A stretch of 33,094 nt of DNA from Marinobacter sp. (GTDB lineage Bacteria > Pseudomonadota > Gammaproteobacteria > Pseudomonadales > Oleiphilaceae), in assembly GCA_018066865.1 (NCBI GenBank), contig JAGPVT010000069.1, positions 1 through 33,094 on the forward strand. Reading direction: 5' to 3'. Position numbers and translations under genes: made by a program. Positions 8,205-15,438 of the stretch are shown here, one piece after another. The notes under the pieces were generated by a model, which did not search any database, was not told where the DNA came from, and was given only the letters and a program-made list of their open reading frames with translations. How positions within the stretch are numbered: position 1 is the stretch's first letter; each line of letters begins with the position of its first letter.

Positions 8205-9656
8205 TCAGGACTCCTCCGACTCCTCCTCCCGAAGCCCATACTTCCGAACCTTCTCCACAAGCGTAGTCCGCCGAATCCGAAGCTTCTCCGCAGCCCGGGC
8301 AACCACCCCACCGGCTTCATCCAAAGCCTGATGAATCAACTGTTTCTCCAGATTCGACAAATAGTCCTTCAGATCAATCCCATTCACCGGCAACAAAGCC
8401 GGAGCATCCAGCCCCACCAAACCGGGAATACCAGACGGCATACCCGAATCCTCAACTGGCCGGTTCTCATCAAAATCATCCACATACCGAAACTTCTTCG
8501 GCAGTTCCTGCACCCCGATTACCGAGTAAGGGTGCATAATCGCCAGCCGCTCCACCAGATTCGCCAGCTCGCGAACATTACCCGGCCAGTCGTGCCTGCA
8601 CAGGCTCATGATCGCCGCCGAATTCATCCGTAAAGAACCGCGCTTCTCCTTCTCCATACGAGAAATCAACTCATTGATCAGCAGGGGGATATCCTCAACC
8701 CTGTCCCGCAGAGACGGCACCTCAATGGGAAAAACATTCAGCCGGTAATAGAGATCTTCCCGGAAATCACCCGTCTCGATCATATCCTCAAGGTGCTTGT
8801 GCGTCGCCGCGATCACACGAACATCGGCAGACATGGTGCGGTTACTTCCGACACGCTCAAATGTACGCTCCTGCAACACACGGAGTATTTTCACCTGCAT
8901 GTTGAGCGGCATATCGCCAATCTCATCCAGAAACAGGGTCCCCCCTTCTGCCAACTCGAACCGCCCCACCCGAGCGGTAATCGCACCCGTAAACGCACCT
9001 TTTTCATGGCCGAAGAGCTCGCTCTCCAGCAGCTCCGCTGGGATGGCGCCACAGTTAACGGGCACAAAGGGCTTGTCGCGGCGTGAAGAATGGTAGTGGA
9101 GATTGCGGGCTACAACTTCTTTGCCAGTGCCAGACGGCCCGGTGATCAGAACACTCACATCCTTGTCTGCCACCTGCTCCATCAGCTGGCGAACTTGCTG
9201 AACTTTGCGACTGGTCCCCACCAGACTACGGAAAAGCTGCAGGCCACGTTGCTGCCCCCGCTCCTTTGAGCGACGAAACTGGTCAGCGAAAATCTGGGCG
9301 CGATAAAGCGAGTCTACAAATTTGGTGTAATTCATAGGCCATTCCATGCGGGCAATAATGCGAGCGGCGTCAGACTCCGCAAGCCCCTTAAGTTCGGGAT
9401 CACCCACAACCAGCAACGGAACACCTTGAACCGCCCTGCACACCAGCTCAATCGTCTTTATGAGCTCCGAATCCGCACCGTTTACGATCGCAACAGAAAT
9501 ATCCGCCAAGCTCTCTTCATCGCCGGATTCGAGGAGTGCCACTGCATCATCACCTGCAACAACCTGCTCTTCGCCAATAAACTCCAGAATCGTCGCCATG
9601 TCCCGGCGCCTCGATTCGTCCTCACTCAGCACCAGAACCTTGTTATTTTTCGACAT
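8205..9656 (-). CDS. fleQ: FleQ/FlrA, master flagellar transcriptional activator
   Basis: Top-level sigma-54 activator of flagellar genes and, in Pseudomonas, a cyclic-di-GMP-responsive switch to exopolysaccharide genes. The 483-aa product has an atypical receiver-like N-terminus, the LFRSLVG motif at 141-147 (the cyclic-di-GMP-binding motif in P. aeruginosa FleQ), Walker A GPSGTGKE (173-180), GAFTGA (220-225), Walker B LFLDE (241-245), and a Fis-type helix-turn-helix at the end ([18 protein letters not shown]). Walker A has P where I recall E in P. aeruginosa FleQ. The ATG at 9656 has only a weak ribosome-binding site. A sigma-70-like promoter precedes it. Confidence 0.95.
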   Translation of the reverse strand: MSKNNKVLVLSEDESRRRDMATILEFIGEEQVVAGDDAVALLESGDEESLADISVAIVNGADSELIKTIELVCRAVQGVPLLVVGDPELKGLAESDAARIIARMEWPMNYTKFVDSLYRAQIFADQFRRSKERGQQRGLQLFRSLVGTSRKVQQVRQLMEQVADKDVSVLITGPSGTGKEVVARNLHYHSSRRDKPFVPVNCGAIPAELLESELFGHEKGAFTGAITARVGRFELAEGGTLFLDEIGDMPLNMQVKILRVLQERTFERVGSNRTMSADVRVIAATHKHLEDMIETGDFREDLYYRLNVFPIEVPSLRDRVEDIPLLINELISRMEKEKRGSLRMNSAAIMSLCRHDWPGNVRELANLVERLAIMHPYSVIGVQELPKKFRYVDDFDENRPVEDSGMPSGIPGLVGLDAPALLPVNGIDLKDYLSNLEKQLIHQALDEAGGVVARAAEKLRIRRTTLVEKVRKYGLREEESEES

Positions 9657-9686
9657 TCACAAGAATCTCTTTGGGGATTTGTGCGG

Positions 9687-9716
9687 TATTTAAGACGGTA
9701 AAGCCGGAAGAGTCAA
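9687..9716 (-). promoter_or_regulatory. sigma-70-like promoter of fleQ
   Basis: The minus strand carries TTGACT (9711-9716) and TAAATA (9687-9692) separated by 18 bp, with the -10 about 30 bp before the fleQ ATG. In Pseudomonas fleQ is transcribed from a vegetative promoter, consistent with its place at the top of the cascade. Prediction from motif only. Confidence 0.5.
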
Positions 9717-9726
9717 TTTTATGACG

Positions 9727-10080
9727 CTATTTAGACCAAGGAGTTGAAATATTCTGATACGCCTTGGCAGCACTGCGGTTACGATTCACGCCTTTCAGCG
9801 CCTGCTCCGCTTGTTCTTTGGCTCGAGTGGCACCTTCACCAGCTGCGTCCAAAAACTGACGCAATTCTTCAAGCCGGGTCCGGACCGGCTCCGGCTCAAC
9901 TTGCCCAGCCTCCAGTGCCACTATCAGAGATTCAGTGCAAGGCTTTACCCGGACATTGAGGTTAACCAGACCGTCCCAGTCCTGATCGGCCAGAGCGCGA
10001 CCGAGATCGGCCATTAGCTGATCGAAATTTGCCAGACAGGGCTGAAGTTCAGAATGAGAAGTATCTTGAGAGTCGGCTAT
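9727..10080 (-). CDS. FliT-like flagellar chaperone, probable ATA start
   Basis: Small helical protein upstream of fleQ, where polar-flagellar gammaproteobacteria carry fliS/fliT-type export chaperones. The call rests mainly on position and on size and helical character; sequence similarity to FliT is weak. The first ATG (10014) would give 95 aa but has no Shine-Dalgarno. The frame is open upstream, and AAGGAG followed 8 nt later by ATA at 10080 gives a 117-aa protein beginning (M)ADSQDTSHSELQPCLANFD. No ATG, GTG or TTG occurs in frame between 10014 and the upstream stop at about 10153. I therefore place the start at ATA; an ATG-to-ATA change or a base error is equally possible. Visible features are a W in ALADQDWDGLVNL and a helical ELRQFLDAAGEGATRAKEQA segment. 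Confidence 0.6.
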   Translation of the reverse strand: MADSQDTSHSELQPCLANFDQLMADLGRALADQDWDGLVNLNVRVKPCTESLIVALEAGQVEPEPVRTRLEELRQFLDAAGEGATRAKEQAEQALKGVNRNRSAAKAYQNISTPWSK

Positions 10081-10170
10081 GACGTTTTCTCCTTGCTCGA
10101 TGAGGGTAAAAAACGAACGACCCGGATTGAGGCGCCGACGAATGCCGACACCTCACACCAATGCCTGCAA

Positions 10171-10584
10171 TCAGCGGCGCGCAGCCCTTCTCGCAGAGGA
10201 AGCTGTAAACTCACTGCCGCGAAATCCGGGGTTAAAATCGTAGGCCGGAAAACCGTTGTCCAGGCCGTCAATGTAGTAGCGCTTCGACTTGAGGTCGTAA
10301 GTCATTTCCATGGTAGTCCAGAACACCGGCTCATTGTAATAGCGGATGTTATGGGCCTCGGAAACCCGCCATAAATTCCCGGCGCCGTCATACTCCTCGG
10401 ACATCAGGATCTGCCAACTGTGTTCATCCACATAGAACACACGACGGTCGTAGATGTGCCTGATGCCAGTGCGGCGGGTCGGGTAAACCGGCATGAAAAA
10501 GTCCGGGCCATACTGGCTCAGCATTTCCAACACCTCCAGACAATCCAGAAAACCCAAAATAAGGGGCGCTTTTCCCAAATTCAA
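10171..10584 (-). pseudogene. C-terminal remnant of a DUF1329 outer-membrane-lipoprotein-like gene
   Basis: The 137-residue reading frame matches only the end of DUF1329 proteins, which are usually about 450 aa: IRHIYDRRVFYVDEHSWQIL, EEYDGAGNLWRVSEAHNIRY, METTYDL-like MEMTYDLKSKRYYIDGLDN, and a basic end. DUF1329 proteins are exported and often sit near RND efflux or acyl-degradation genes. Here the signal peptide and about 300 N-terminal residues are missing. The only upstream start is a TTG at 10584 without a ribosome-binding site, and a stop follows at about 10594. I read it as a decayed fragment rather than a working gene. It lies between the flagellar and SOS blocks and may mark an old rearrangement. 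Confidence 0.7.
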
Positions 10585-10716
10585 ACGGCCGTTTCAAGTG
10601 AATGTTTGTGTTTTATTGTCACTCAGGAGTTGGACGGAAGAGGTAAAGAAATCTTTGGGCTGAAATGCTATGATGGCAGATTAATTTAATTGGCTGGTTT
10701 CAGACCGGAATCCTCG

Positions 10717-11283
10717 ATGAAATCTCCGCAGCAGGGAGTTTTCAGAGACTTCCCCAATGCACGACAGGCACTGTTAATGGCATCACAATGGTACTCGCTG
10801 GTCTCACAAAAGCTGTTTCTGGCAAAAACGCTTCTTGAAACACCGGAGCCGCCAGCTGATAGCAGTAACCCGGTTCATGCACCTGTACGAAAACTGCAGA
10901 AGGAAGCCGTTACCCAGGGCTCCATAGAGCTCCTGCTGAGGGCAAGACGACTCTTGCTGGTGATGATTGCGCGGTTTTACCAGAAGCGCTCAGAGGAGCC
11001 TTCATCTGTTGCAGAACTTGCAAGCCTGATTGGTGAGCAAGCCCCTGAAACTGGCCAGTTAAGAGCTCTTGAGCAAGCAGCGGGAAGCTGGTGGAACTAC
11101 CTCGACCAGCTCGAAAGCGCACAAAGCAGGCCTCCGGCGGCACGGAAGACGGTTAATGCAGAGAACATCATTGCCGTATCTGCAGAGGCCGGGCCAGACC
11201 GCTCTGCCCAGGTGCTTGCGAAAACTCTGAACGCCATGAAAACTTTTGCCGACAACCTGGAAGAGCAACACGGAGAGTGGTGA
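10717..11283 (+). CDS. DUF6586-like protein of unknown function
   Basis: The 188-aa, mostly helical, cytoplasmic protein has no signal peptide or membrane segment. Its pattern (N-terminal SQWYSLVSQKLFLAKTLLE, central VTQGSIELLLRARRLLLVM, then SWWNYLDQLE) resembles the DUF6586 family, found beside lexA-sulA-topA in Pseudomonas; I recall this gene order and cannot check it here. The ATG at 10717 is chosen over an in-frame TTG at 10690; GGA lies about 9 nt upstream, which is weak. The next gene follows on the same strand after 48 bp. No catalytic motif is visible. Confidence 0.75.
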   Translation: MKSPQQGVFRDFPNARQALLMASQWYSLVSQKLFLAKTLLETPEPPADSSNPVHAPVRKLQKEAVTQGSIELLLRARRLLLVMIARFYQKRSEEPSSVAELASLIGEQAPETGQLRALEQAAGSWWNYLDQLESAQSRPPAARKTVNAENIIAVSAEAGPDRSAQVLAKTLNAMKTFADNLEEQHGEW

Positions 11284-11331
11284 TCACACTGGCCCGTCAC
11301 TTCCGGTTTTCAACACTAAAAGGTTAATGAA

Positions 11332-11592
11332 ATGTCACCATCGTTTTTCGAGATTGTACAATTAAGCAACGGCGACTACGCCCTGCGGCGTATCGACGAT
11401 GACAGTGAGCCACTGGTCAAAATTTCGTTTTCAACCGAAGCCCGCGAAATGATGGAAGATCGGGATATGTCAGTCGCCAAGGCGATGATTGCTGCAGGAA
11501 TAGAAGTCGCTGGAAGCGTTACTCACGATATTGATTGGGACGATGACGAGCTGGACGTTTCAGACGCTCAGCCCGCTTACACTTTGCACTAA
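11332..11592 (+). CDS. small acidic conserved hypothetical protein
   Basis: The 86-aa acidic product (FFEIVQLSNGDYALRRIDDD, then DIDWDDDELDVSD near the end) matches in size and position the small hypothetical gene next to sulA in Pseudomonas. AAGG lies about 8 nt before the ATG. There is no signal peptide, helix-turn-helix or metal site. It ends 9 bp before the convergent sulA stop. The function is unknown. Synteny with the DUF6586-like gene and lexA-sulA suggests the block is conserved as a unit. Confidence 0.75.
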   Translation: MSPSFFEIVQLSNGDYALRRIDDDSEPLVKISFSTEAREMMEDRDMSVAKAMIAAGIEVAGSVTHDIDWDDDELDVSDAQPAYTLH

Positions 11593-11601
11593 AGGCGATA
11601 C

Positions 11602-12111
11602 TCAACGCTGCCTGAGCACAACGCCGTGGCTGTTGCCTTCAGCAGCTGCCTTCTGCAAGGAATCAAAAGCTGTCTTACCCAATTTACGTGTCCACATAAC
11701 CACCGCATGACAGGTACCTGCGCTCAAAGCTCTTTCCGCGAGCTGACGCGCCGGGTACTCTGCGGTGGAGCGCAAAACCAGAAGCTCTCCCGCAACAATA
11801 CCGTGCATTTTTTGCCACTTGCTCACCAGCGCCTGGGGAGGATCAATCCATGCCAGCCAGCGCTTTTCCTGATTCAGCTGCGTCAGCATCGGTAGCAACA
11901 ACTGAAAGTTTTCTACCTGACCTTCTGGAAGAATGATTTCCGTAACGTTGCCAGCCGGAGCGGTATCCGCAACATCCGATTTCGGCCGGGCTCGAATGAC
12001 GGTGCGCTGTTTCCGGGTGGTGTACTCCGGCGCCGGGTTAGGTATACAAGGTGAGCAAGGCAACATACCTTGCTGCCACGCCATGTTCTGATTGAAGCTA
12101 AGTTGTTCCAT
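11602..12111 (-). CDS. sulA: SulA, SOS cell-division inhibitor
   Basis: SulA binds FtsZ and halts septation during the SOS response. The 169-aa product has the SulA/RecA-like pattern: VTEIILPEGQVENFQLLLPM, LNQEKRWLAWIDPPQAL, VLRSTAEYPARQLAERALSA, and TCHAVVMWTRKLGKTAFDSL. The N-terminal about 50 residues are variable. It lies 43 bp downstream of lexA on the same strand, the lexA-sulA arrangement known in Pseudomonas, so it is probably co-transcribed from the LexA-controlled promoter. No good separate SOS box precedes it. Identity is well supported by both motifs and context. Confidence 0.88.
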   Translation of the reverse strand: MEQLSFNQNMAWQQGMLPCSPCIPNPAPEYTTRKQRTVIRARPKSDVADTAPAGNVTEIILPEGQVENFQLLLPMLTQLNQEKRWLAWIDPPQALVSKWQKMHGIVAGELLVLRSTAEYPARQLAERALSAGTCHAVVMWTRKLGKTAFDSLQKAAAEGNSHGVVLRQR

Positions 12112-12154
12112 AATTCACCCGTTTTGCAATGCGTCTGTGGTTATACCAGCCTGA

Positions 12155-12763
12155 TCAATGCAGATCAGAGCGCCGGATAACACCTACACCCAACCCTTCA
12201 ATGAACAGTTCCTGCTCTTTGAGGTCGACTTCTATCGGCGCAAACTCTTCATTTTCGGCCATCAGGTAAACCTTCGAGCCTTCTTTCCGGAAGCGCTTGA
12301 CCGTCACTTCGTCGCCCACTCGGGCCACGACAACCTGACCGTTACGAACATCCTGGGTGCTGTGAACTGCCAGAAGGTCGCCATCAAGAATGCCGATATC
12401 CTTCATGCTCATCCCCCTGACCCGAAGCAGGTAATCAGCTGAAGGCGAAAAGAACTCCGGTTTCAGCGTGCAATGATCCTCAATATGCTCCTGAGCCAGG
12501 ATCGGACTGCCCGCCGCTACCTGACCAATAACCGGTAGCCCCGGATCTTCAGCAACTTCCGGAAGACGAATACCTCGGCTGGCGCCCGGAACCATTTCGA
12601 TGGCGCCCTTGCGCGCCAGTGCACGCAGATGTTCCTCAGCAGCGTTTGCCGAGCGGAACCCCAGCTCCGCAGCGATCTCCGCACGCGTGGGTGGGTAGCC
12701 GGTTTCATCCACGGATCGGCGAATAATCTCCAGTACCTGAGTCTGTCTTGCTGTCAGCTTCAT
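12155..12763 (-). CDS. lexA: LexA, SOS repressor
   Basis: Transcriptional repressor of DNA-damage genes that cleaves itself when RecA is activated. The 202-aa product is full family length. It has an N-terminal winged helix ([20 protein letters not shown]), the self-cleavage bond A84-G85 in QVAAG, the catalytic serine S119 (GMSM) and lysine K156 (TVKRF); these positions equal the E. coli numbering. The start is ATG 12763, with GGAG 10 nt upstream. A 60-residue in-frame upstream extension would run through the promoter and operators and is rejected. Autoregulation is supported by operators at 12847-12880. Confidence 0.97.
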   Translation of the reverse strand: MKLTARQTQVLEIIRRSVDETGYPPTRAEIAAELGFRSANAAEEHLRALARKGAIEMVPGASRGIRLPEVAEDPGLPVIGQVAAGSPILAQEHIEDHCTLKPEFFSPSADYLLRVRGMSMKDIGILDGDLLAVHSTQDVRNGQVVVARVGDEVTVKRFRKEGSKVYLMAENEEFAPIEVDLKEQELFIEGLGVGVIRRSDLH

Positions 12764-12846
12764 TATTGCGCTGCTCCGCTTGCTGCATGCAGTGCTTATA
12801 CATGCTGGGCCCGATATGTGCCGGCGTTTACAGTGTGCCAGCCAGC

Positions 12847-12862
12847 CTGTTCGTTTATACAG
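12847..12862 (-). promoter_or_regulatory. LexA operator (SOS box) upstream of lexA
   Basis: The minus strand reads CTGTATAAACGAACAG, a perfect CTGT-N8-ACAG site with an AT-rich centre. It lies just downstream of the predicted -10, about 85 bp before the lexA start. Confidence 0.85.
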
Positions 12863-12864
12863 TG

Positions 12865-12880
12865 TTTTGACTATATACAG
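12865..12880 (-). promoter_or_regulatory. second, imperfect LexA operator half-site
   Basis: The minus strand reads CTGTATATAGTCAAAA: one perfect CTGTATATA half and a degenerate second half. It begins 18 bp from the first box and overlaps the predicted -10, which suggests paired LexA binding as at E. coli lexA. Confidence 0.5.
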
Positions 12881-12898
12881 TGTTTTATCCAGTGTAAA
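12870..12898 (-). promoter_or_regulatory. sigma-70 promoter of lexA-sulA
   Basis: The minus strand has TTTACA (12893-12898), a 17-bp spacer and TATAGT (12870-12875). The -10 lies within the second operator and the start of transcription falls near the first operator, so LexA binding would block initiation. Confidence 0.6.
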
Positions 12899-12992
12899 GT
12901 CAGGTGACCCATTTTCTTGCCACCCCTTAACAATGGCGGTCACGCTAGTGTGATAAAGTTGAAGGGTCTAACACTTATCACCAGTGAGCCTT

Positions 12993-13994
12993 ATGAACCA
13001 AGCCACCTCCTGCAAGATGCCAGAGATACTCAATACCACTGCCGGTAAAGAGCGCCGTGTGGGCGTGGAAATCGAATTATCAGGGCTGGGCTATGAGCAG
13101 CTTGTAAATCTGGCGGCGGAACTGCTTGGCGGAAAGGCAGTACTGGAGTCCCGCTACGTGAGCAAGTTGGAAACGCCCTTGGGAAGCTTCGTTATCGAAC
13201 TGGATTCAGACCCGGTCAAGGAACTCGCGCTTGAGGATGAACGGCTGCCTCAGTCCATCCGGGAGCTCGGCGGGCATGCCATGGAAGTTATAGATGCGGC
13301 AGCTGAACGCATTGTGCCGCTGGAAATTGTCAGCCCACCGATGCGCTTCTCGCAGTTGGAGCATATAGAGGTTCTGGTCGACAGCTTGCGCAAAGCCGGC
13401 GCACTGGGTAGCAGAGACGCTATCTATTTCGCATTCGGTTTGCAGCTGAATCCAGAGCTACCCAACCTTGAACCAGCAACCCTCGTTCGCTACTACCAGG
13501 CGTTTACAGCACTTTATGACTGGCTTAAAGCCCGACACCAGCTGGATATCAGCAGAAAATTCACAACGTATATTGAACCCTGGAGCACCCGTTACACAGA
13601 CTTGCTCATGGCCGACGACTACGCACCGGATCAGCACCAGATGATGGTGGATTACCTGGATACCAACCCGACCCGAAATCGCGCTCTCGATCTGTTGCCG
13701 CTGTTTGCGCACCTGGACAAGCCACTTCTCGACCAGTATGTGGAAGATCCGCGCATCAAAAGCCGGCCTACACTGCATTATCGGCTGCCGGACTGTGATA
13801 TCGATAATCCGGAATGGCACTTCTCGAGCGTATGGAATGACTGGGTCGTGGTAGAGCAGCTCGCAACCCATGCGGGCGATCTGGCTGAGCTGCGCGCCTT
13901 GTTCCGTGAAAGCCGAAAAATCAGCTTGCGAAACCTGACACACAGCTGGCAGGTAGCTTCAGAAAAATGGCTGAGCAGCAAAGGCTATGTCTGA
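12993..13994 (+). CDS. predicted amidoligase (PF12224-type)
   Basis: Predicted ATP-dependent ligase of the glutamine-synthetase-like amidoligase family, proposed to join a carboxylate to an amine. The 333-aa product starts its fold with GKERRVGVEIELSGL (the conserved VGxExE metal/ATP strand), then RYVSKLETPLGSFVIELDSD, RIVPLEIVSPPMRF (another conserved strand, EIVSPP), and YFAFGLQLNPELP. An upstream in-frame GTG at 12984 is possible; neither start has a strong ribosome-binding site. The stop overlaps the next gene by 8 bp. The amidoligase plus class-I glutamine amidotransferase-type partner is a pairing described in comparative genomics of these families. The substrates are unknown. Confidence 0.8.
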   Translation: MNQATSCKMPEILNTTAGKERRVGVEIELSGLGYEQLVNLAAELLGGKAVLESRYVSKLETPLGSFVIELDSDPVKELALEDERLPQSIRELGGHAMEVIDAAAERIVPLEIVSPPMRFSQLEHIEVLVDSLRKAGALGSRDAIYFAFGLQLNPELPNLEPATLVRYYQAFTALYDWLKARHQLDISRKFTTYIEPWSTRYTDLLMADDYAPDQHQMMVDYLDTNPTRNRALDLLPLFAHLDKPLLDQYVEDPRIKSRPTLHYRLPDCDIDNPEWHFSSVWNDWVVVEQLATHAGDLAELRALFRESRKISLRNLTHSWQVASEKWLSSKGYV

Positions 13995-14718
13995 ACAGCA
14001 CCCTACTGATGACAACTTGCCCGGCCTGACAATTGGCATCAGCGGCCCGGCCCGTAAGCGCGTTGCGCAGCAGCTAATCGGCTTTGGTCTCAGGCTGCAG
14101 GGCGCACGGCCCTATTACATCCGGCCCGGCAGCCGCGTGGATGTTTCGCTGTTGGACGGGTTGGTACTTTCGGGGGGCACCCATGTCCATCCCGAACGTT
14201 ATGGCCAGGAGCCTCAGGTAAGTGCCCGTTATGACCGGGCGCGGGATACGACAGATCAGCTTCTGCTGGAACAGGCGGAGACTGTCGGGATTCCCGTGCT
14301 GGGTATCTGCAGAGGCGCACAGTTCATCAATGTGTTTCATGGTGGTTCCCTGTGCCAGAACATCACCCCGCTCAGGGTGAATACCCGGCACCGGCCGCTG
14401 CTGTTGCCAATGCAAACCGTTCGCCTTGTGAAAACCAGCCAGCTGGGACAGCTTATGCGGGCTCCAGTCATCGGCGCCAACCGCATACACAGCCAGACCA
14501 TAAAGCGCCTGGGAAAAAACCTTCAGGTGACTGCGGTAGATAATGACCTGTTCGTCCAGGCCATCGAAAGCACGCGGGGCCAGTGGCTTATGGGCCTGCA
14601 ATGGCATCCCGAATACTTGCTCTATCACAGTGGCCACCGCCGGATTTTCCGCGAATTCGTTCAGGCAGCCCTGTCATTCAAACTGGCCCGACTGGAGCCT
14701 GCATCCCGTCAAACCTGA
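13987..14718 (+). CDS. class-I glutamine amidotransferase-like hydrolase (peptidase C26, PuuD-like)
   Basis: Predicted gamma-glutamyl amide hydrolase related to gamma-glutamyl-GABA hydrolase. The 243-aa product has the nucleophile C108 in VLGICRGAQFINVF, an oxyanion-type GG in VLSGGTHVHPERYG, and the catalytic H207/E209 in GLQWHPEY. All triad residues are present, so it should be active. It overlaps the amidoligase by 8 bp (ATGTCTGA), implying coupled translation and a joint role: the ligase forms an amide and this enzyme cleaves or edits one. The substrate could be a gamma-glutamylated amine, but nothing here fixes it. Confidence 0.85.
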   Translation: MSEQHPTDDNLPGLTIGISGPARKRVAQQLIGFGLRLQGARPYYIRPGSRVDVSLLDGLVLSGGTHVHPERYGQEPQVSARYDRARDTTDQLLLEQAETVGIPVLGICRGAQFINVFHGGSLCQNITPLRVNTRHRPLLLPMQTVRLVKTSQLGQLMRAPVIGANRIHSQTIKRLGKNLQVTAVDNDLFVQAIESTRGQWLMGLQWHPEYLLYHSGHRRIFREFVQAALSFKLARLEPASRQT

Positions 14719-14749
14719 TGTTGAACCCGACTTCCGGGAGGAGACTTGT

Positions 14750-15436
14750 ATGGTCAGAAAGAACCGAAAAACCCACGCCCTGTGGGCATTACCACTGCTG
14801 GTACCTGGTTTGGCCATGGCCGGAGAAGTCACTCTCACCGGCGAGGGCAGTGTTCACTATGAGCCGGACAGTGCACGCCTGACGTTCACCGCAAGCGCGG
14901 AGCATGAGTTGCCCAGCAAAGCCACCGAGCAGGTGGCATCAATGATGGCGCAATGGCGGGAGGGGATCAGCGAATACAGATCACAACTTCAGGACTACGC
15001 AGATGCATCCGTGAATCTGTACAAACGCACACTGCCAATGAAAACCCGGGAGGAGGTGCCGGAAAATCGGGCGGTTGCCTCACAGACTGTCAGCTTTACC
15101 ATCACAGATCTGGCTCTGTTGAACCCGATTCTGCAGCACGCCCAGGCACTTGGGCTAAACTACAATCTTGGCCCTAATCAGTTTTTCCACTCGCAGGAAA
15201 CTCGCATGGAGCGAGAAGCGCTGGCATTGGCGCTCGCCGATGCGAAATCCCGTTGCGAATTTGTTGCGCAGCAGATGAACCAAAGCTGCGGCGATGTGGT
15301 TACGCTCAACATCAACGGTGGCCACCGCCCCATGCCGATGATGATGTCTGCCGAAGCAAGAAGCGCCGACACCATCTCAAGCGTCGGCGAGCGGGAAATC
15401 AGTGCATCGGTGAACGCAACATTTGAACTGGACTGA
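14750..15436 (+). CDS. periplasmic SIMPL-domain (DUF541) protein
   Basis: The 228-aa product has a signal peptide (basic MVRKNRK, hydrophobic LWALPLLVPGLAMA, cleavage after AMA) and then the SIMPL/DUF541 pattern: VTLTGEGSVHYEPDSARLTF near the start, a central conserved helix REALALALADAKSRCEFVA, and an end like ISASVNATFEL. SIMPL proteins (for example E. coli YggE) are periplasmic and linked to oxidative-stress tolerance, with an unclear mechanism. The ATG at 14750 is preceded by GGGAGGAG, a strong ribosome-binding site. The stop lies 2 bp from the convergent tamB stop. It may be co-transcribed with the amidoligase pair. Confidence 0.85.
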   Translation: MVRKNRKTHALWALPLLVPGLAMAGEVTLTGEGSVHYEPDSARLTFTASAEHELPSKATEQVASMMAQWREGISEYRSQLQDYADASVNLYKRTLPMKTREEVPENRAVASQTVSFTITDLALLNPILQHAQALGLNYNLGPNQFFHSQETRMEREALALALADAKSRCEFVAQQMNQSCGDVVTLNINGGHRPMPMMMSAEARSADTISSVGEREISASVNATFELD

Positions 15437-15438
15437 GC

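Noticed and set aside
12135..12149. Possible SOS box directly before sulA
   Set aside because: CTGG-N7-ACAG is one base short and has one degenerate half; co-transcription with lexA explains SOS control.
12764..12943. 60-residue N-terminal extension of LexA
   Set aside because: It runs through the promoter and operators; the 202-aa form has exact family length and numbering.
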